DNA from: Antarcticimicrobium sp040365005
GTDB lineage: Bacteria; Pseudomonadota; Alphaproteobacteria; Rhodobacterales; Rhodobacteraceae
Length of the DNA: 64,000 nt
Direction of reading: 5' to 3'
NCBI RefSeq assembly: GCF_040365005.1
Contig: NZ_BAABWV010000011.1
Location: 62,001-126,000, forward strand
Of this stretch, positions 1 through 8,862 are shown in pieces. The position numbers and the translations under genes are program-made. Positions within the stretch are counted from its first letter, which is position 1. The number at the start of each line of letters is the position of its first letter. The notes below the pieces were generated by a model. That model had not been told where the DNA came from, did no database searches, and worked only from the letters and a program-made list of their open reading frames with translations.

Positions 1-1313
1 CTGCGTACCCCGCGCAGGCGCAGAATGCCATCGCGGCCGCGCAGTTCGGTTTCGGCGGCCATGTTCCAGGGGGGGGCCTCTCGATCCTGTCGCGCCATGC
101 GCAGGATATCACAGGACGCCAGAATATCCGCACCCAACCGCTTGGTCTCTTCCTCCAGCCGGGCGGCGATATTCACGGTGTCGCCGAAGACCGAGTATTC
201 CAGCCGGTCGGTGGTGCCGACCACGCCGCTGAACACCGGCCCCCAATGCAGCCCGATCCCGGCCCGCAGCGGCGGCGCGCCGGCGGCAACACGAACCCGC
301 GACCAGTCCGCGATCTCCTCGCGCAGGCGCAGCGCACAATCGACGCCGGCACGGGCGGTTGCGGCGGAATCCTCCCCCTCTTCGAACACGATCATCGCGG
401 CATCGCCCATGAACTTGTCGAGGATGCCGCCCGTCGCCCGTGCCACGGCGGTGACCCGGCGGCGGTACTCGGTGGCGAAATCCGACAGCTCCTGCGCCGT
501 CATATCCTGGGACAGGCGGGTAAAACCACGCAGGTCGATGAACAGAACGGCGGCTTCGTGCCAACGGCCACGGCGCAGTTCGTCCAGCCCGCCGGCGGCG
601 AGGCGCGGGGCCAGTTGCCCGGGCAGGTAGCGGGTGAGGTTGGTGGCGTTTCGCGCCTCGGTGATCGAGCGCAGCAACAAGAGCTTGGTGCGCAGCGCCG
701 CCACCACCAGCACCGCGCCCGCAAGGCCCAGCATTGCCACCCGCATCGCGTTCGGCGCGAACCCCATGAACAGTGCCGCGACGCCCGAGCGCGGCACGAA
801 CCCGTCGCCCGGCGGCAGGCTGATCAGATAGGCCAGCCCGCCCACGGTGAGTAGTGCGATGAACCCCTGGATACCCGGATTGAACCGAAGCACGCCGAAG
901 GCCAGCACCACCGGCCCCAGCCAGACGGCGGGAAAAACAAAGGCATGGCCGCCGGGCAGGCCGGTGTTCGCCATGCTGATCCACACCCCGTAGAGAAAGA
1001 ACAGGCAGTCGGCGGCGGCGGCCGGCCAGATCATCCAGATCCGCAACCAGCCACGCCGATAGCCCCACCAGGCCAGCGCGCCGAGGATGAAGTACCCCGC
1101 CATCATCGCGGTGGCATAGAACCATTGAAGTTCAAGCACCTTGGTCTGGGCCGGCAGGTCCGAGTCCGCGGCCACCAGCGCGAAGGACAGCACCAGGGTC
1201 AGCACCGCAAGCATCCGCAAGACCCCGACAAGCCCCTCGGCCCGAAGCTCGGCCTCACGGAACAGCCGGATGGTTTCAGGGGGCGGCCGTACCGGCCAGA
1301 CCTTACTCGGCAC
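1..1313 (-). CDS. Class III adenylate/guanylate cyclase, membrane-bound (3' end cut by window edge)
   Basis: Makes a cyclic nucleotide, probably cAMP, at the inner membrane. Reading from a GTG at 1313, the first ~230 residues hold several hydrophobic membrane segments. The catalytic domain follows: FIDLRGFT with the first metal Asp (D260), then DKFMGD with the adenine-contacting Lys (K300) and second metal Asp (D304), then a FGDTVNIAARLE segment carrying the transition-state Asn/Arg. The Lys favours ATP over GTP (family knowledge). The GTG overlaps the rmuC stop by 11 bp, suggesting translational coupling. No clear Shine-Dalgarno is visible, and an ATG at 1214 would begin at the first membrane helix, so the start is uncertain. 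The protein is still in frame at base 1; only its extreme C-terminus should be missing. Confidence 0.85.
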   Translation of the reverse strand, partial: MPSKVWPVRPPPETIRLFREAELRAEGLVGVLRMLAVLTLVLSFALVAADSDLPAQTKVLELQWFYATAMMAGYFILGALAWWGYRRGWLRIWMIWPAAAADCLFFLYGVWISMANTGLPGGHAFVFPAVWLGPVVLAFGVLRFNPGIQGFIALLTVGGLAYLISLPPGDGFVPRSGVAALFMGFAPNAMRVAMLGLAGAVLVVAALRTKLLLLRSITEARNATNLTRYLPGQLAPRLAAGGLDELRRGRWHEAAVLFIDLRGFTRLSQDMTAQELSDFATEYRRRVTAVARATGGILDKFMGDAAMIVFEEGEDSAATARAGVDCALRLREEIADWSRVRVAAGAPPLRAGIGLHWGPVFSGVVGTTDRLEYSVFGDTVNIAARLEEETKRLGADILASCDILRMARQDREAPPWNMAAETELRGRDGILRLRGVR

Positions 1314-2733
1314 TTTCGGTCACGGCGGCGAACCCGCGTCCGCGCCCCTCGACCAAGGCGGGCGTCTCGATCTCGGAGCCTTGCGTGACCACGCCCATCG
1401 ATTCGAACTTGCGCGCCGAAGGCAGCACCCGGCTTTCCATCGAGGCGACCGCCTTGTTGTAGTGCTCGACCGAACGGTTGAGCGCTTTGCCGACCGCATC
1501 GAGGTGACCGCCAAAGGTGTTGAGCCGGTCGTAAAGCTCTTTCGCGACCTTCTGCACCTCGACCGCGTTCTCGGCCATCTTCTCCTGCTGCCAGCCATAG
1601 GCGATGGCCTTGACCAGCGCCATCAGCGTGGTCGGCGTGGCGATCAGTACCTTGCGTTCGAAGGCGTATTCGATCAGCTCGGCGTCCGCCTCGACCGCCG
1701 CCGAGACAAAGGTCTCGCCGGGGATGAACATCACCACGAAATCGGGCGTGGTCGGGATCTGGTCCTGATAGGCCTTGGACGACAGCAGTTTGACATGCTG
1801 GCGCACCTGCGCCGCGTGGCGGGCGAGGTGATGTTGCTGCTGCTCGGGCGTTTCGCATTCCAGCGCGTCGAGATAGGCCTCCAGCGGAGTCTTGGCGTCG
1901 ATCACGATGCTCTTGCCGCCCGGAATCTGCACGATGGCGTCGGGACGGCGGGCGCCGTCGTCGGTCTCCATGTGATGTTCCAGCGTGTAATCGACGTTCT
2001 CGGCCATGCCGGCCATGTCGAACACCTGGCGCAGCTGCATCTCGCCCCAGCGACCGCGGGTCTTGGGCGCGCGCAGGGCCTGCACCAGCTTGCGCGTCTC
2101 GGTGCCCAGGCTCGCCTGCCCCTCGGCCAGTTGGCGCACCTGTTCGCGAATCGCGCCATAGGCATCGTTGCGGGCCTTTTCGATTTCCTTGATGCGGGTG
2201 TCGAAAACGGTCAGCTTCTCGTTCAGCGGCTTGACCAGGTTCTCGATCGCGGTCTTGCGTTTCTCCAGGTCCTCGCTGGCAGTGACCTCGTGCGACTTGA
2301 ACCGTTCCGAGGCCAGCTTGAGGAAGGATTCAGAATTGCGCTGCAACACGCCGGAGGCCAGCGCGGCAAAACGATCCTCCATCTCCTTCTTCATGCCGCG
2401 CAATTCCTCCAGCCGGGCGGCATGTTCGGATTTCAGGGTCTGCAACTCGGTCTCGGCGCTGATGCGCAATTTCTGTTCGTCGCCATGCAGGCGGCGCAGA
2501 TCCTCGATCACCTGAAGCAATTCCGGGATCCGCCCGGCTTGGGCCCGCTGCTCGGCCAGATCAAGGCGCAGGCTGTGCGCCTCGTCCTCATAGGGGCGCA
2601 ATTCGCGGATCAGTGCGCGCAGCGCCATCTGGCGCAGCAGCAGCGCCAGGACCAGCAACGACAGGGCCACCGTCGCCCAGATCAGGATCTGTTGCGGCGG
2701 GATGGCCTGTATCGCGGTCAGAACATCATCCAT
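1303..2733 (-). CDS. rmuC: RmuC-type DNA recombination protein
   Basis: A 476-residue protein of usual RmuC length. A single N-terminal membrane helix (about residues 16–35) precedes a long charged coiled coil (about 60–190) and the nuclease-like RmuC core, recognisable from KTRGRWGEMQLRQVFDMAG and the IVIDAKTPLEAYLDALE stretch. RmuC proteins limit DNA rearrangements, particularly inversions at inverted repeats; the biochemical activity is inferred from a fold shared with restriction endonucleases. The ATG has a GAGAGGAC ribosome site. It lies 78 bp after mutL on the same strand and overlaps the cyclase gene downstream, so the three may be cotranscribed. Confidence 0.93.
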   Translation of the reverse strand: MDDVLTAIQAIPPQQILIWATVALSLLVLALLLRQMALRALIRELRPYEDEAHSLRLDLAEQRAQAGRIPELLQVIEDLRRLHGDEQKLRISAETELQTLKSEHAARLEELRGMKKEMEDRFAALASGVLQRNSESFLKLASERFKSHEVTASEDLEKRKTAIENLVKPLNEKLTVFDTRIKEIEKARNDAYGAIREQVRQLAEGQASLGTETRKLVQALRAPKTRGRWGEMQLRQVFDMAGMAENVDYTLEHHMETDDGARRPDAIVQIPGGKSIVIDAKTPLEAYLDALECETPEQQQHHLARHAAQVRQHVKLLSSKAYQDQIPTTPDFVVMFIPGETFVSAAVEADAELIEYAFERKVLIATPTTLMALVKAIAYGWQQEKMAENAVEVQKVAKELYDRLNTFGGHLDAVGKALNRSVEHYNKAVASMESRVLPSARKFESMGVVTQGSEIETPALVEGRGRGFAAVTESAE

Positions 2734-2811
2734 CGTCCTCTCGGTCCCCGTTCCTGTTTGGTTCTTTCCCCTTCCAGTTGAACCAAGCGGTCGGAAAAGG
2801 CAAGGCCGGCC

Positions 2812-4701
2812 TCAGCTGCGTCCGAAAAGCCGTTCGATATCGGTCAGCTTCAGCTCCACATAGGTGGGCCGGCCGTGGTTGCACTGGCCCGAGTGCGGCG
2901 TCGCCTCCATCTCGCGCAGCAGCGCGTTCATCTCTTCGGCCCGCATCCGGCGCCCCGAGCGGATCGAGCCGTGACAGGCCACCCGGCTCAGGATCGCCTC
3001 GATCCGGGCCTGCACCAACTGGCTGTCGCCGACGTCGTCCAGTTCGTCGAGGATGTCGCGGAGCATCGCCTCGGCGTTCACCTCTCCCAGGATCGCGGGG
3101 GTTTCACGCACGGCGACGGCATTTCCGCCGAAGGCCTCGATCCCAAGGCCCATTTTCTCCAGATCGCCCGCGACCTCGAGCAGCCGGGCGCAATCGCCGC
3201 CGGAAAGCTCCACGATCTCCGGGATCAACAGTGCCTGCGCCGCGACGCCGTTTTCGGCCATCTGTTTCTTGAGCTTTTCATAGACCAGCCGCTCATGCGC
3301 GGCGTGCTGATCGACGATCACCATGCCGGTTTCGGTCTGGGCGATGATGTAATTCTCGTGCACCTGCCCGCGCGCCGCGCCCAGCGGCAGGGATTCGGCG
3401 GCGGTCTCGTCAGCCGCGCCCTCCTCCGGTACCTCGACCACCCGGCCGCTGTAGGCAGTCGAAAGCTCGGCAAATCCCGGCTCGGGTCGGGCGCCATAGG
3501 CCGGGGCCGGCTCCATCGGCGCCTGCGCCTGGTAGGCTGCGGCGCGGGCACCGGCCGAGGGGCGGTCCATCTGGTAGACGCGCGGCGGTGCGCCCGCGGG
3601 TTCCGGGCGCATCGCGCCCAGCGTCGCCGCCCCCACGGTCGAGGACGCCCGGTGCCCGGCCTCGGCAAGCGCGTGCCGCAGGGTCGAGACGATCAGCCCG
3701 CGCGGAATGCCCGGTTCACGAAAGCGCACCTCGGATTTGGCCGGGTGCACATTGACATCGACCAGCTTGGGATCGCAATCGAGGAACAGCGCGGCGGCCG
3801 GGTGGCGATCGCGGCTGAGGAAATCGAAATAGGCCGCGCGCAGCGCCCCGGTCAGCATCCGGTCGCGCACCGGGCGGCCATTGACGAACAGGTACTGCAT
3901 CACCGCCGCGCCGCGCGAATAGGTCGGCAAGGCAGCGTAACCGAACAGCCGGATCCCCTCACGCGTGGCGTCGATCGGCATGGCATTCTCGGCAAAATCA
4001 CGGCCCAGAATGCGCGCAAGCCGCGCCTGCAGCGCGCCGAAAAGATCGCCGTTCTCCGCCTCGGCGCGGAAGGTGACCCGCCCCTCGCCGCCGCCCGAGA
4101 CGTCGCGCAGGGTAAAGCCGATGGCAGCCTCGGCCATTGCCAGCCGTTTGACCACATCGGTGATCGCCTGGCTTTCGGCGCGGTCCGAGCGCATGAATTT
4201 CAGCCGGGCAGGCGTGGCAAAGAACAGGTCGCGCAGTTCCACCACGGTTCCGGCGCGCAGGGCGGCGGGACGCACCGGCTCCATCCGCCCGCCGGCGACG
4301 CGCAGCGTGGCGGCCTCCTCGCCCGGGGCGCGGCTGGTCAGGGTCAGCCGCCCCACGGCGCCGAGCGAGGGCAGCGCCTCGCCCCGAAAGCCGAAGGTGT
4401 GGATGTTCAGCAGGTCGGAGCCGTCGATCTTCGAGGTCGCATGACGCGACAGCGCCAGCGGCAGATCGTCCGGCGCAATGCCGCAGCCGTCGTCGGTGAC
4501 ACGGATCAGCGTCTTGCCGCCATCGGCGATTTCGATGGTGATCCGGGTCGCGCCGGCGTCGATGGCGTTCTCGACCAGCTCCTTGACGGCAGAGGCTGGG
4601 CGCTCCACCACCTCGCCCGCCGCGATGCGGTTGATCGCAGCATCGTCAAGCTGACGAATGACGGGGCGATTTTCGCCGATATTGCGGTCTTGGTAACCCA
4701 T
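2812..4701 (-). CDS. mutL: DNA mismatch repair protein MutL (endonuclease type)
   Basis: Couples MutS mismatch recognition to strand removal. The N-terminal GHKL ATPase shows ELVENAIDAG (about 41–50), DDGCGIAP, the HATSKI stretch and FGFRGEALPS. The C-terminal half contains DQHAAHERLVYE, an exact DQHA-x2-E-x4-E metal-binding motif of nicking MutL proteins, plus QCNHGRP near the end. This MutL is therefore predicted to nick DNA itself, as in bacteria lacking MutH. I chose the ATG at 4701 (MGYQDRN..., 629 residues) because the frame further upstream is not MutL-like; VIRQLDD about 13 residues later is a weaker alternative. A Pro/Ala-rich linker of about 100 residues joins the two halves. Confidence 0.96.
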   Translation of the reverse strand: MGYQDRNIGENRPVIRQLDDAAINRIAAGEVVERPASAVKELVENAIDAGATRITIEIADGGKTLIRVTDDGCGIAPDDLPLALSRHATSKIDGSDLLNIHTFGFRGEALPSLGAVGRLTLTSRAPGEEAATLRVAGGRMEPVRPAALRAGTVVELRDLFFATPARLKFMRSDRAESQAITDVVKRLAMAEAAIGFTLRDVSGGGEGRVTFRAEAENGDLFGALQARLARILGRDFAENAMPIDATREGIRLFGYAALPTYSRGAAVMQYLFVNGRPVRDRMLTGALRAAYFDFLSRDRHPAAALFLDCDPKLVDVNVHPAKSEVRFREPGIPRGLIVSTLRHALAEAGHRASSTVGAATLGAMRPEPAGAPPRVYQMDRPSAGARAAAYQAQAPMEPAPAYGARPEPGFAELSTAYSGRVVEVPEEGAADETAAESLPLGAARGQVHENYIIAQTETGMVIVDQHAAHERLVYEKLKKQMAENGVAAQALLIPEIVELSGGDCARLLEVAGDLEKMGLGIEAFGGNAVAVRETPAILGEVNAEAMLRDILDELDDVGDSQLVQARIEAILSRVACHGSIRSGRRMRAEEMNALLREMEATPHSGQCNHGRPTYVELKLTDIERLFGRS

Positions 4702-4763
4702 ACCGCTATACCTAGCACGGCTTTGCGCGATTCTGCCAGATGGTTCCGGGGCGAAACCCCCGC

Positions 4764-5696
4764 TCAGAGCACCTCTTCCCGGCCGACGCCGACACGGGAC
4801 CGGTGCGGACCGAACAGGCAGGCCAGCCCGAGGATCACCCCGGAGACGGCGGCGATCATCCCCGCCGCGCTGACCGCGTTCTGGCTGCCGAACCACAGCG
4901 GGCCATAGCCGGCAAAGACATAGCCGAGCACCGCCGAGAGCACGGCAAAGACCACGCTCCACATCACCTGGTGCTCCAGCCGGTTGGTGACCAGCCGCGC
5001 CGCCGCCGGCGGACAGATGAACATTGCGATCACGATGATCGACCCGACCGCGTCAAAGGCGGCGACGGCGGCCACGGCGGCGGTGATCACCAGCCCCAGA
5101 CCGATCGCCGTCACCGGCAGACCCAGCGCCTGTGCAAACCCCTCGTCGAAGGTCGAGATCTTGAGCCAGCGCCAGAACACGATCGTGAGCACCACCACCA
5201 GCGCGCAGACCACCGCGATGCGGCCCAGCTCGTCCGGCAGCGCGGCCAGCGCCACCGGGTCGAGCAACGATCCCCAGCCCTTGGCGCGGAACCAGATCAG
5301 CGATTCAAGGTTGCCCATCAGCGCGTGTTCCACGTCGAGGTGCACCGCCGAGGTATCGGTCTGTTCCAGGATCAGCACGCCGGCGGCAAACAGGGTGGTA
5401 AAGGTCACGCCCATCGCCGCGCCGGGTTCGATCCGGCCCAGCCGCTTGATCGCCTCGATCAGCACCACCGCGACCAGCGCCGCCCCGGCCGCGCCCAGCA
5501 GCATCGGGATCGCCGCAACCGCGCCGGTGACCAGAAAGGCGACGACGATGCCGGGCAGCACCACGTGGCTGATGGCATCCCCGATCAGCGCCTGCCGCCG
5601 CAGGATCAGGAAGTTTCCGGGCAGCGCGCAGGCCACCGCGGCAAGGACGCCGATCAGCAGCGGCGTGAGCGAGAACTGGACGAATTCATTGCCCAT
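4764..5696 (-). CDS. Metal ABC transporter permease, TroD/SitD type
   Basis: A 310-residue integral membrane protein with about eight to nine hydrophobic segments, of the ABC-3 permease family that imports Zn, Mn or Fe. The motif region NFLILRRQALIGDAISHVVLPG, near residue 30, is typical of the family. Its start codon overlaps the stop of the upstream permease by one base (TGATG), so translation is coupled. It is the last gene of the four-gene importer and partners the other permease as a heterodimer (inference). No terminator is evident in the 62 bp before mutL. Confidence 0.92.
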   Translation of the reverse strand: MGNEFVQFSLTPLLIGVLAAVACALPGNFLILRRQALIGDAISHVVLPGIVVAFLVTGAVAAIPMLLGAAGAALVAVVLIEAIKRLGRIEPGAAMGVTFTTLFAAGVLILEQTDTSAVHLDVEHALMGNLESLIWFRAKGWGSLLDPVALAALPDELGRIAVVCALVVVLTIVFWRWLKISTFDEGFAQALGLPVTAIGLGLVITAAVAAVAAFDAVGSIIVIAMFICPPAAARLVTNRLEHQVMWSVVFAVLSAVLGYVFAGYGPLWFGSQNAVSAAGMIAAVSGVILGLACLFGPHRSRVGVGREEVL

Positions 5697-6913
5697 CAGG
5701 CAAACCCTCCTACCGACCGGGGGCCGCCGAGGCGGCTGTCGAAAACTTCGATTTCATCGGCGGTAAACACCTCTTCGATCGGGGTCAGCCCGTCATAACG
5801 GCCGGTCAGCCCGGCGTCCTGGTGAACCTCGCGGGCGATGTCCCAGCGGCGCTCGTCGCGGGCGACCTTGGCGGCCTGGGCGCGCCCGGCCTCGGTGGCG
5901 ACACCATCGGGTCGCACCAGCCCCTCGGCCCGCAAAACGCGGAGGGTATAGCGCTCGAGGATCGGCTCAGAGCGGGCCAGCGCCAGCAGACCCTGCCGCC
6001 GGTGCACCCGCCGCTGGAACCGGCGATGGCGCAGCACAGCCGCCGCGACACCCCGCGCCGGGGCCAGGAACAGCGACAGCAGGAACAGCCCGGCGGCGAC
6101 CAGCACGATGATCGGCCCGGTCGGCAGCGCCGGTGCCGAGGCCGAGATCGCCGCACCGAGATAGCCCGCAAGCCCGCCCAGCGCCCCGGCGATCCAGACC
6201 ACGCTGCCGGCGCGTTCGGTCCAGAACCGCGCGGTCACCGGCGGCACGATCAGCATCGCCACGATCAGGATCAGCCCGACCAGCTTCAGCCCGATCACCG
6301 TCACCGCCATCACCAGCCCCATCATCGCAAGGTCGATGCGGCGCACGTCATAGCCCGAGGCCGCCGCATATTCCGGGTCAAAGGCCACCAGCGTCATCGG
6401 TCGGCGCAACAGGTAGGTCGCCAGCACCGCCAGCGTGCCGCCCACCGCGATCACCACCGCGTCCTGGAACAGCATCCCGGCGGTCGAGCCGAGCAGGAAA
6501 CCCTCAAGCCCGGCCTGCCGCCCCGCGCTCATGGTCTGGATCACCGTCAACAGCACGATGCCGATGCCAAAGAAAACCGACAGCACCGCGCCGATCGCCG
6601 CATCCTCCGACAGGCGGGTGCGCCGCGCGATCCATTCCACCAGCAACAGCCCGATCCCGGCGGTCACCGCCGAGCCGGCCAGCAGCCCCAGCAGGCTGCG
6701 CCCGTCGCCGCCCAGCGCCACCATGATGATGAACGCCAGCCCGACCCCGGGCAGCGTCGCATGCGCCACCGCGTCCGAGACCAGCGCCCGCTTGCGCAGG
6801 AACAGGAACGTGCCCGAGGCACCGGCGGCAAACCCGAGCAAGGCCGACCCGACCGCGACCAGCGCCGCGTTGTACCCCGCCTGGAGCAGGAGTGCGGAAA
6901 GGAGATTGCCCAT
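5696..6913 (-). CDS. Metal ABC transporter permease with DtxR-like C-terminal tail, TroC type
   Basis: Residues 1 to about 290 form the multi-helix ABC-3 permease domain (FLFLRKRALVSDAVAHATLPG near residue 35). About 110 further cytoplasmic residues follow, unlike the shorter partner permease. This tail contains an ERYTLRVLRAEGL...EAGRAQAAKVARDERRW stretch and ends TPIEEVFTADEIEVFDSRLG, which resembles the winged-helix end and dimerisation region of DtxR/MntR metalloregulators. Such permease–DtxR fusions are known in TroC proteins; whether the tail senses metal is inference. The gene starts 2 bp after the ATPase stop and overlaps the next permease by one base. Confidence 0.92.
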   Translation of the reverse strand: MGNLLSALLLQAGYNAALVAVGSALLGFAAGASGTFLFLRKRALVSDAVAHATLPGVGLAFIIMVALGGDGRSLLGLLAGSAVTAGIGLLLVEWIARRTRLSEDAAIGAVLSVFFGIGIVLLTVIQTMSAGRQAGLEGFLLGSTAGMLFQDAVVIAVGGTLAVLATYLLRRPMTLVAFDPEYAAASGYDVRRIDLAMMGLVMAVTVIGLKLVGLILIVAMLIVPPVTARFWTERAGSVVWIAGALGGLAGYLGAAISASAPALPTGPIIVLVAAGLFLLSLFLAPARGVAAAVLRHRRFQRRVHRRQGLLALARSEPILERYTLRVLRAEGLVRPDGVATEAGRAQAAKVARDERRWDIAREVHQDAGLTGRYDGLTPIEEVFTADEIEVFDSRLGGPRSVGGFA

Positions 6914-6915
6914 GC

Positions 6916-7746
6916 TCAGCCCTGCGCCAGATCCAGTTGATCCAGATGCGTGGTCGCCAGCCGTCCGCCATAGGTGGCGTGCAGATTCTCGGCGGTAAAG
7001 GTCTCGGCCACCGGCCCCTGCGCAATGCGGCGCACGTTGATCAGGAACACCTCGTCGAAATAGCTGGCCACTGTGGCCAGGTCGTGATGGACGCAGACCA
7101 CCGCCTTTTTCTGGGCCTTGAGCGATTTCAGCACGTCGATGATGGCGCGCTCGGTCGCGGCGTCGACCCCGGCAAAGGGTTCGTCCAGCAGGTAAAGGTC
7201 GGCATCCTGCGCCAGCGCGCGGGCGAGAAAGACCCGCTGTTGCTGACCGCCCGAAAGCTGGCCGATCTGGCGGGCGGCGAAATCGCCCATGCCGACCCGG
7301 TCGAGGCAGTCGCGCGCACGCGAAAGATGCGCGCCGGTCAGCCGCCCCAAAAGCCCGACGCGGCGATACAGCCCCATCAGCACCACGTCGATCACGGTGG
7401 TCGGGAAATCCCAGTCGACGCTGGCCCGCTGCGGCACATAGGCGATGCGGTCGCGCGCCACGCCGATGGGCTGGCCAAACACCGCCACCTCGCCCGAGAG
7501 CCGGGGAATCACCCCCAGCGCGGCCTTGAGCATGGTCGATTTGCCGGCGCCGTTCGGCCCGATGATCGCGGTCATCGCCTCGGGCGCGAAGGTGGCATCG
7601 ACCGAGAACACCGCCGGTTTCTCGCCGTAGGACACGGTCAGCCCGCGCAGCGCCAGCGGCGCATCGGCGGGGATCGGGGCGCGCGGGGTGGCCCGCCCCT
7701 CGGTCGCGGCAAGGGCGACAGGTGTGTGCGTCATCCTCGGCTCCAT
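6916..7746 (-). CDS. Metal ABC transporter ATP-binding protein, TroB/ZnuC type
   Basis: The 276-residue cytoplasmic ATPase of the importer. Walker A is GPNGAGKST, the signature is LSGGQQQRV, Walker B is LYLLDEPFAGVD, and the H-loop is CVHHDLATV. The usual family opening starts near residue 32 (LALRGLTVSYG), so the N-terminus is somewhat long; an alternative ATG lies four codons later (7734). The start overlaps the stop of the binding-protein gene (TGATG). Confidence 0.95.
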   Translation of the reverse strand: MEPRMTHTPVALAATEGRATPRAPIPADAPLALRGLTVSYGEKPAVFSVDATFAPEAMTAIIGPNGAGKSTMLKAALGVIPRLSGEVAVFGQPIGVARDRIAYVPQRASVDWDFPTTVIDVVLMGLYRRVGLLGRLTGAHLSRARDCLDRVGMGDFAARQIGQLSGGQQQRVFLARALAQDADLYLLDEPFAGVDAATERAIIDVLKSLKAQKKAVVCVHHDLATVASYFDEVFLINVRRIAQGPVAETFTAENLHATYGGRLATTHLDQLDLAQG

Positions 7747-8699
7747 CAGTTCAACAACCCCTGCATGCCCTTGTCCGGCACCGCGCCGCCCAGCGCCCCG
7801 GCGATCACGGTGGCGTTGTGGTCGATCATGCCCAGGTAGGTGCCCTCATAGGTGCCCGGCTCGCCCATCGCGTCCGAGAACAGCTCGCCGCCGATCACCA
7901 CCTCGTGGCCCTGCGCGGCGGCGCCCTCGATCAGCGCGCGGATATTGCGATCAGAGACCGAGGATTCGACGAAGACGGCGCCGACGTTGCGGCTCACCAG
8001 CATGTCGACCAGTTCGGAAATCCGCCGCAACCCGGCCTCGGATTCGGTCGAGATGCCCTGGATGCCGACCACCTCGAACCCGTAGGCCTTTCCGAAGTAG
8101 TTGAAGGCGTCATGCGCGGTGACCAGCACGCGGCTGTCGTCGGGAACCGAGGCCAGAACCCCGGCGGTGTATTTGGCCAGGACAGCCAGTTCGGCCAGAT
8201 GCGCCTCGGCATTGGCGCGAAACGCGGCTTCGGCCTCGGGCCGGGCCTCGATCAGGGCATCGCGCACGGTCACGACGACGCGGCTCCACAACTCGGGGTT
8301 CATCCAGACGTGCGGGTCGAACTTGTTGTCGTAATCGTCATGACCGATGAGCAAGTCGCGCGGCAACCCCTCGGCGACCGCAACCACCCCGCCATCCTGC
8401 GCCAGGTCGCGCATGAAGTCCTCCATCTGCGCCTCGAGGTAGAGGCCATGCCACAACACCAGGTCGGCATTGGCCAGCGCAACGATGTCCGAGCGGGTCT
8501 GGCGATAGGCATGCGGATCGACCCCCGGCCCCATCAGTGCCCGCACCTCGACCGCCTCGCCGCCCACCTCGATCGCCGCGTCGGCGATCATCCCGGTGGT
8601 CGCGACCACGCTCAGCGGTGCCTCGGCCAGCGCCACGGTGGCGCCGAGGGGAAGCGCGGCCAGAGCGCCGAAGAGTTTCAATGCGGTGCGTCGGATCAT
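7746..8699 (-). CDS. Periplasmic metal-binding protein of Zn/Mn/Fe ABC transporter, TroA/SitA family
   Basis: Captures a divalent metal in the periplasm for the importer encoded downstream. The start at 8699 gives 317 residues and a clean signal peptide (MIRRTALKLFGALAALPL...ALAEA), with a strong AAAGGAG ribosome site 8 bp upstream. An ATG 63 bp earlier would bury the signal and is rejected. Predicted ligands match the TroA pattern: H63 (DPHAY), H130 (FDPHVW), H196 (TAHDAFNYF) and D293 (MIDHNAT). A His at the third position resembles TroA rather than PsaA, which has Glu; this does not by itself settle Zn versus Mn. It is the first gene of the operon, downstream of paired metalloregulator-like boxes. 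Confidence 0.93.
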   Translation of the reverse strand: MIRRTALKLFGALAALPLGATVALAEAPLSVVATTGMIADAAIEVGGEAVEVRALMGPGVDPHAYRQTRSDIVALANADLVLWHGLYLEAQMEDFMRDLAQDGGVVAVAEGLPRDLLIGHDDYDNKFDPHVWMNPELWSRVVVTVRDALIEARPEAEAAFRANAEAHLAELAVLAKYTAGVLASVPDDSRVLVTAHDAFNYFGKAYGFEVVGIQGISTESEAGLRRISELVDMLVSRNVGAVFVESSVSDRNIRALIEGAAAQGHEVVIGGELFSDAMGEPGTYEGTYLGMIDHNATVIAGALGGAVPDKGMQGLLN

Positions 8700-8738
8700 G
8701 TCGAAAAGCTCCTTTGGCGGTGGTGTTGAAGCGAATAT

Positions 8739-8783
8739 GCGAATGATTCTCAAAACTGTCAATGAAAATGAGAATTAGTCGCA
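8739..8783. promoter_or_regulatory. Paired Fur/Mur-like boxes in the metal importer–deoC intergenic region
   Basis: Two inverted arms, GCGAATGATTCTCA (8739–8752) and TGAGAATTAGTCGC (8769–8782), match at 11 of 14 positions when one is reversed. Each resembles a Fur-family half-box (AATGATTCTCATT type), in an AT-rich pocket within otherwise GC-rich DNA. They lie 40–84 bp upstream of the binding-protein ATG, where a metal-loaded repressor would block transcription. In Rhodobacterales, Mur (a Mn-responsive Fur homologue) is known to control sit-type Mn importers, so Mur is the favoured regulator; Fur or Zur cannot be excluded. Confidence 0.65.
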
Positions 8784-8862
8784 ACTAAATTCCAGCCCGC
8801 CGCTTGCCATGACCCCGGACCCGTGCCAGCCTGCCCGCAAAACAGCCACCGGACACCCCCGC

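Noticed and set aside
109..1125. Open frame of 338 codons on the minus strand overlapping the cyclase
   Set aside because: It is out of frame with the cyclase domain motifs and gives low-complexity Arg/Gly/Ala-rich sequence typical of a shifted frame in high-GC DNA.
2875..4908. Very long plus-strand open frame antisense to mutL
   Set aside because: It is His/Arg/Gln-rich with no domain; long antisense frames are expected in GC-rich genes, and mutL is unmistakable on the other strand.
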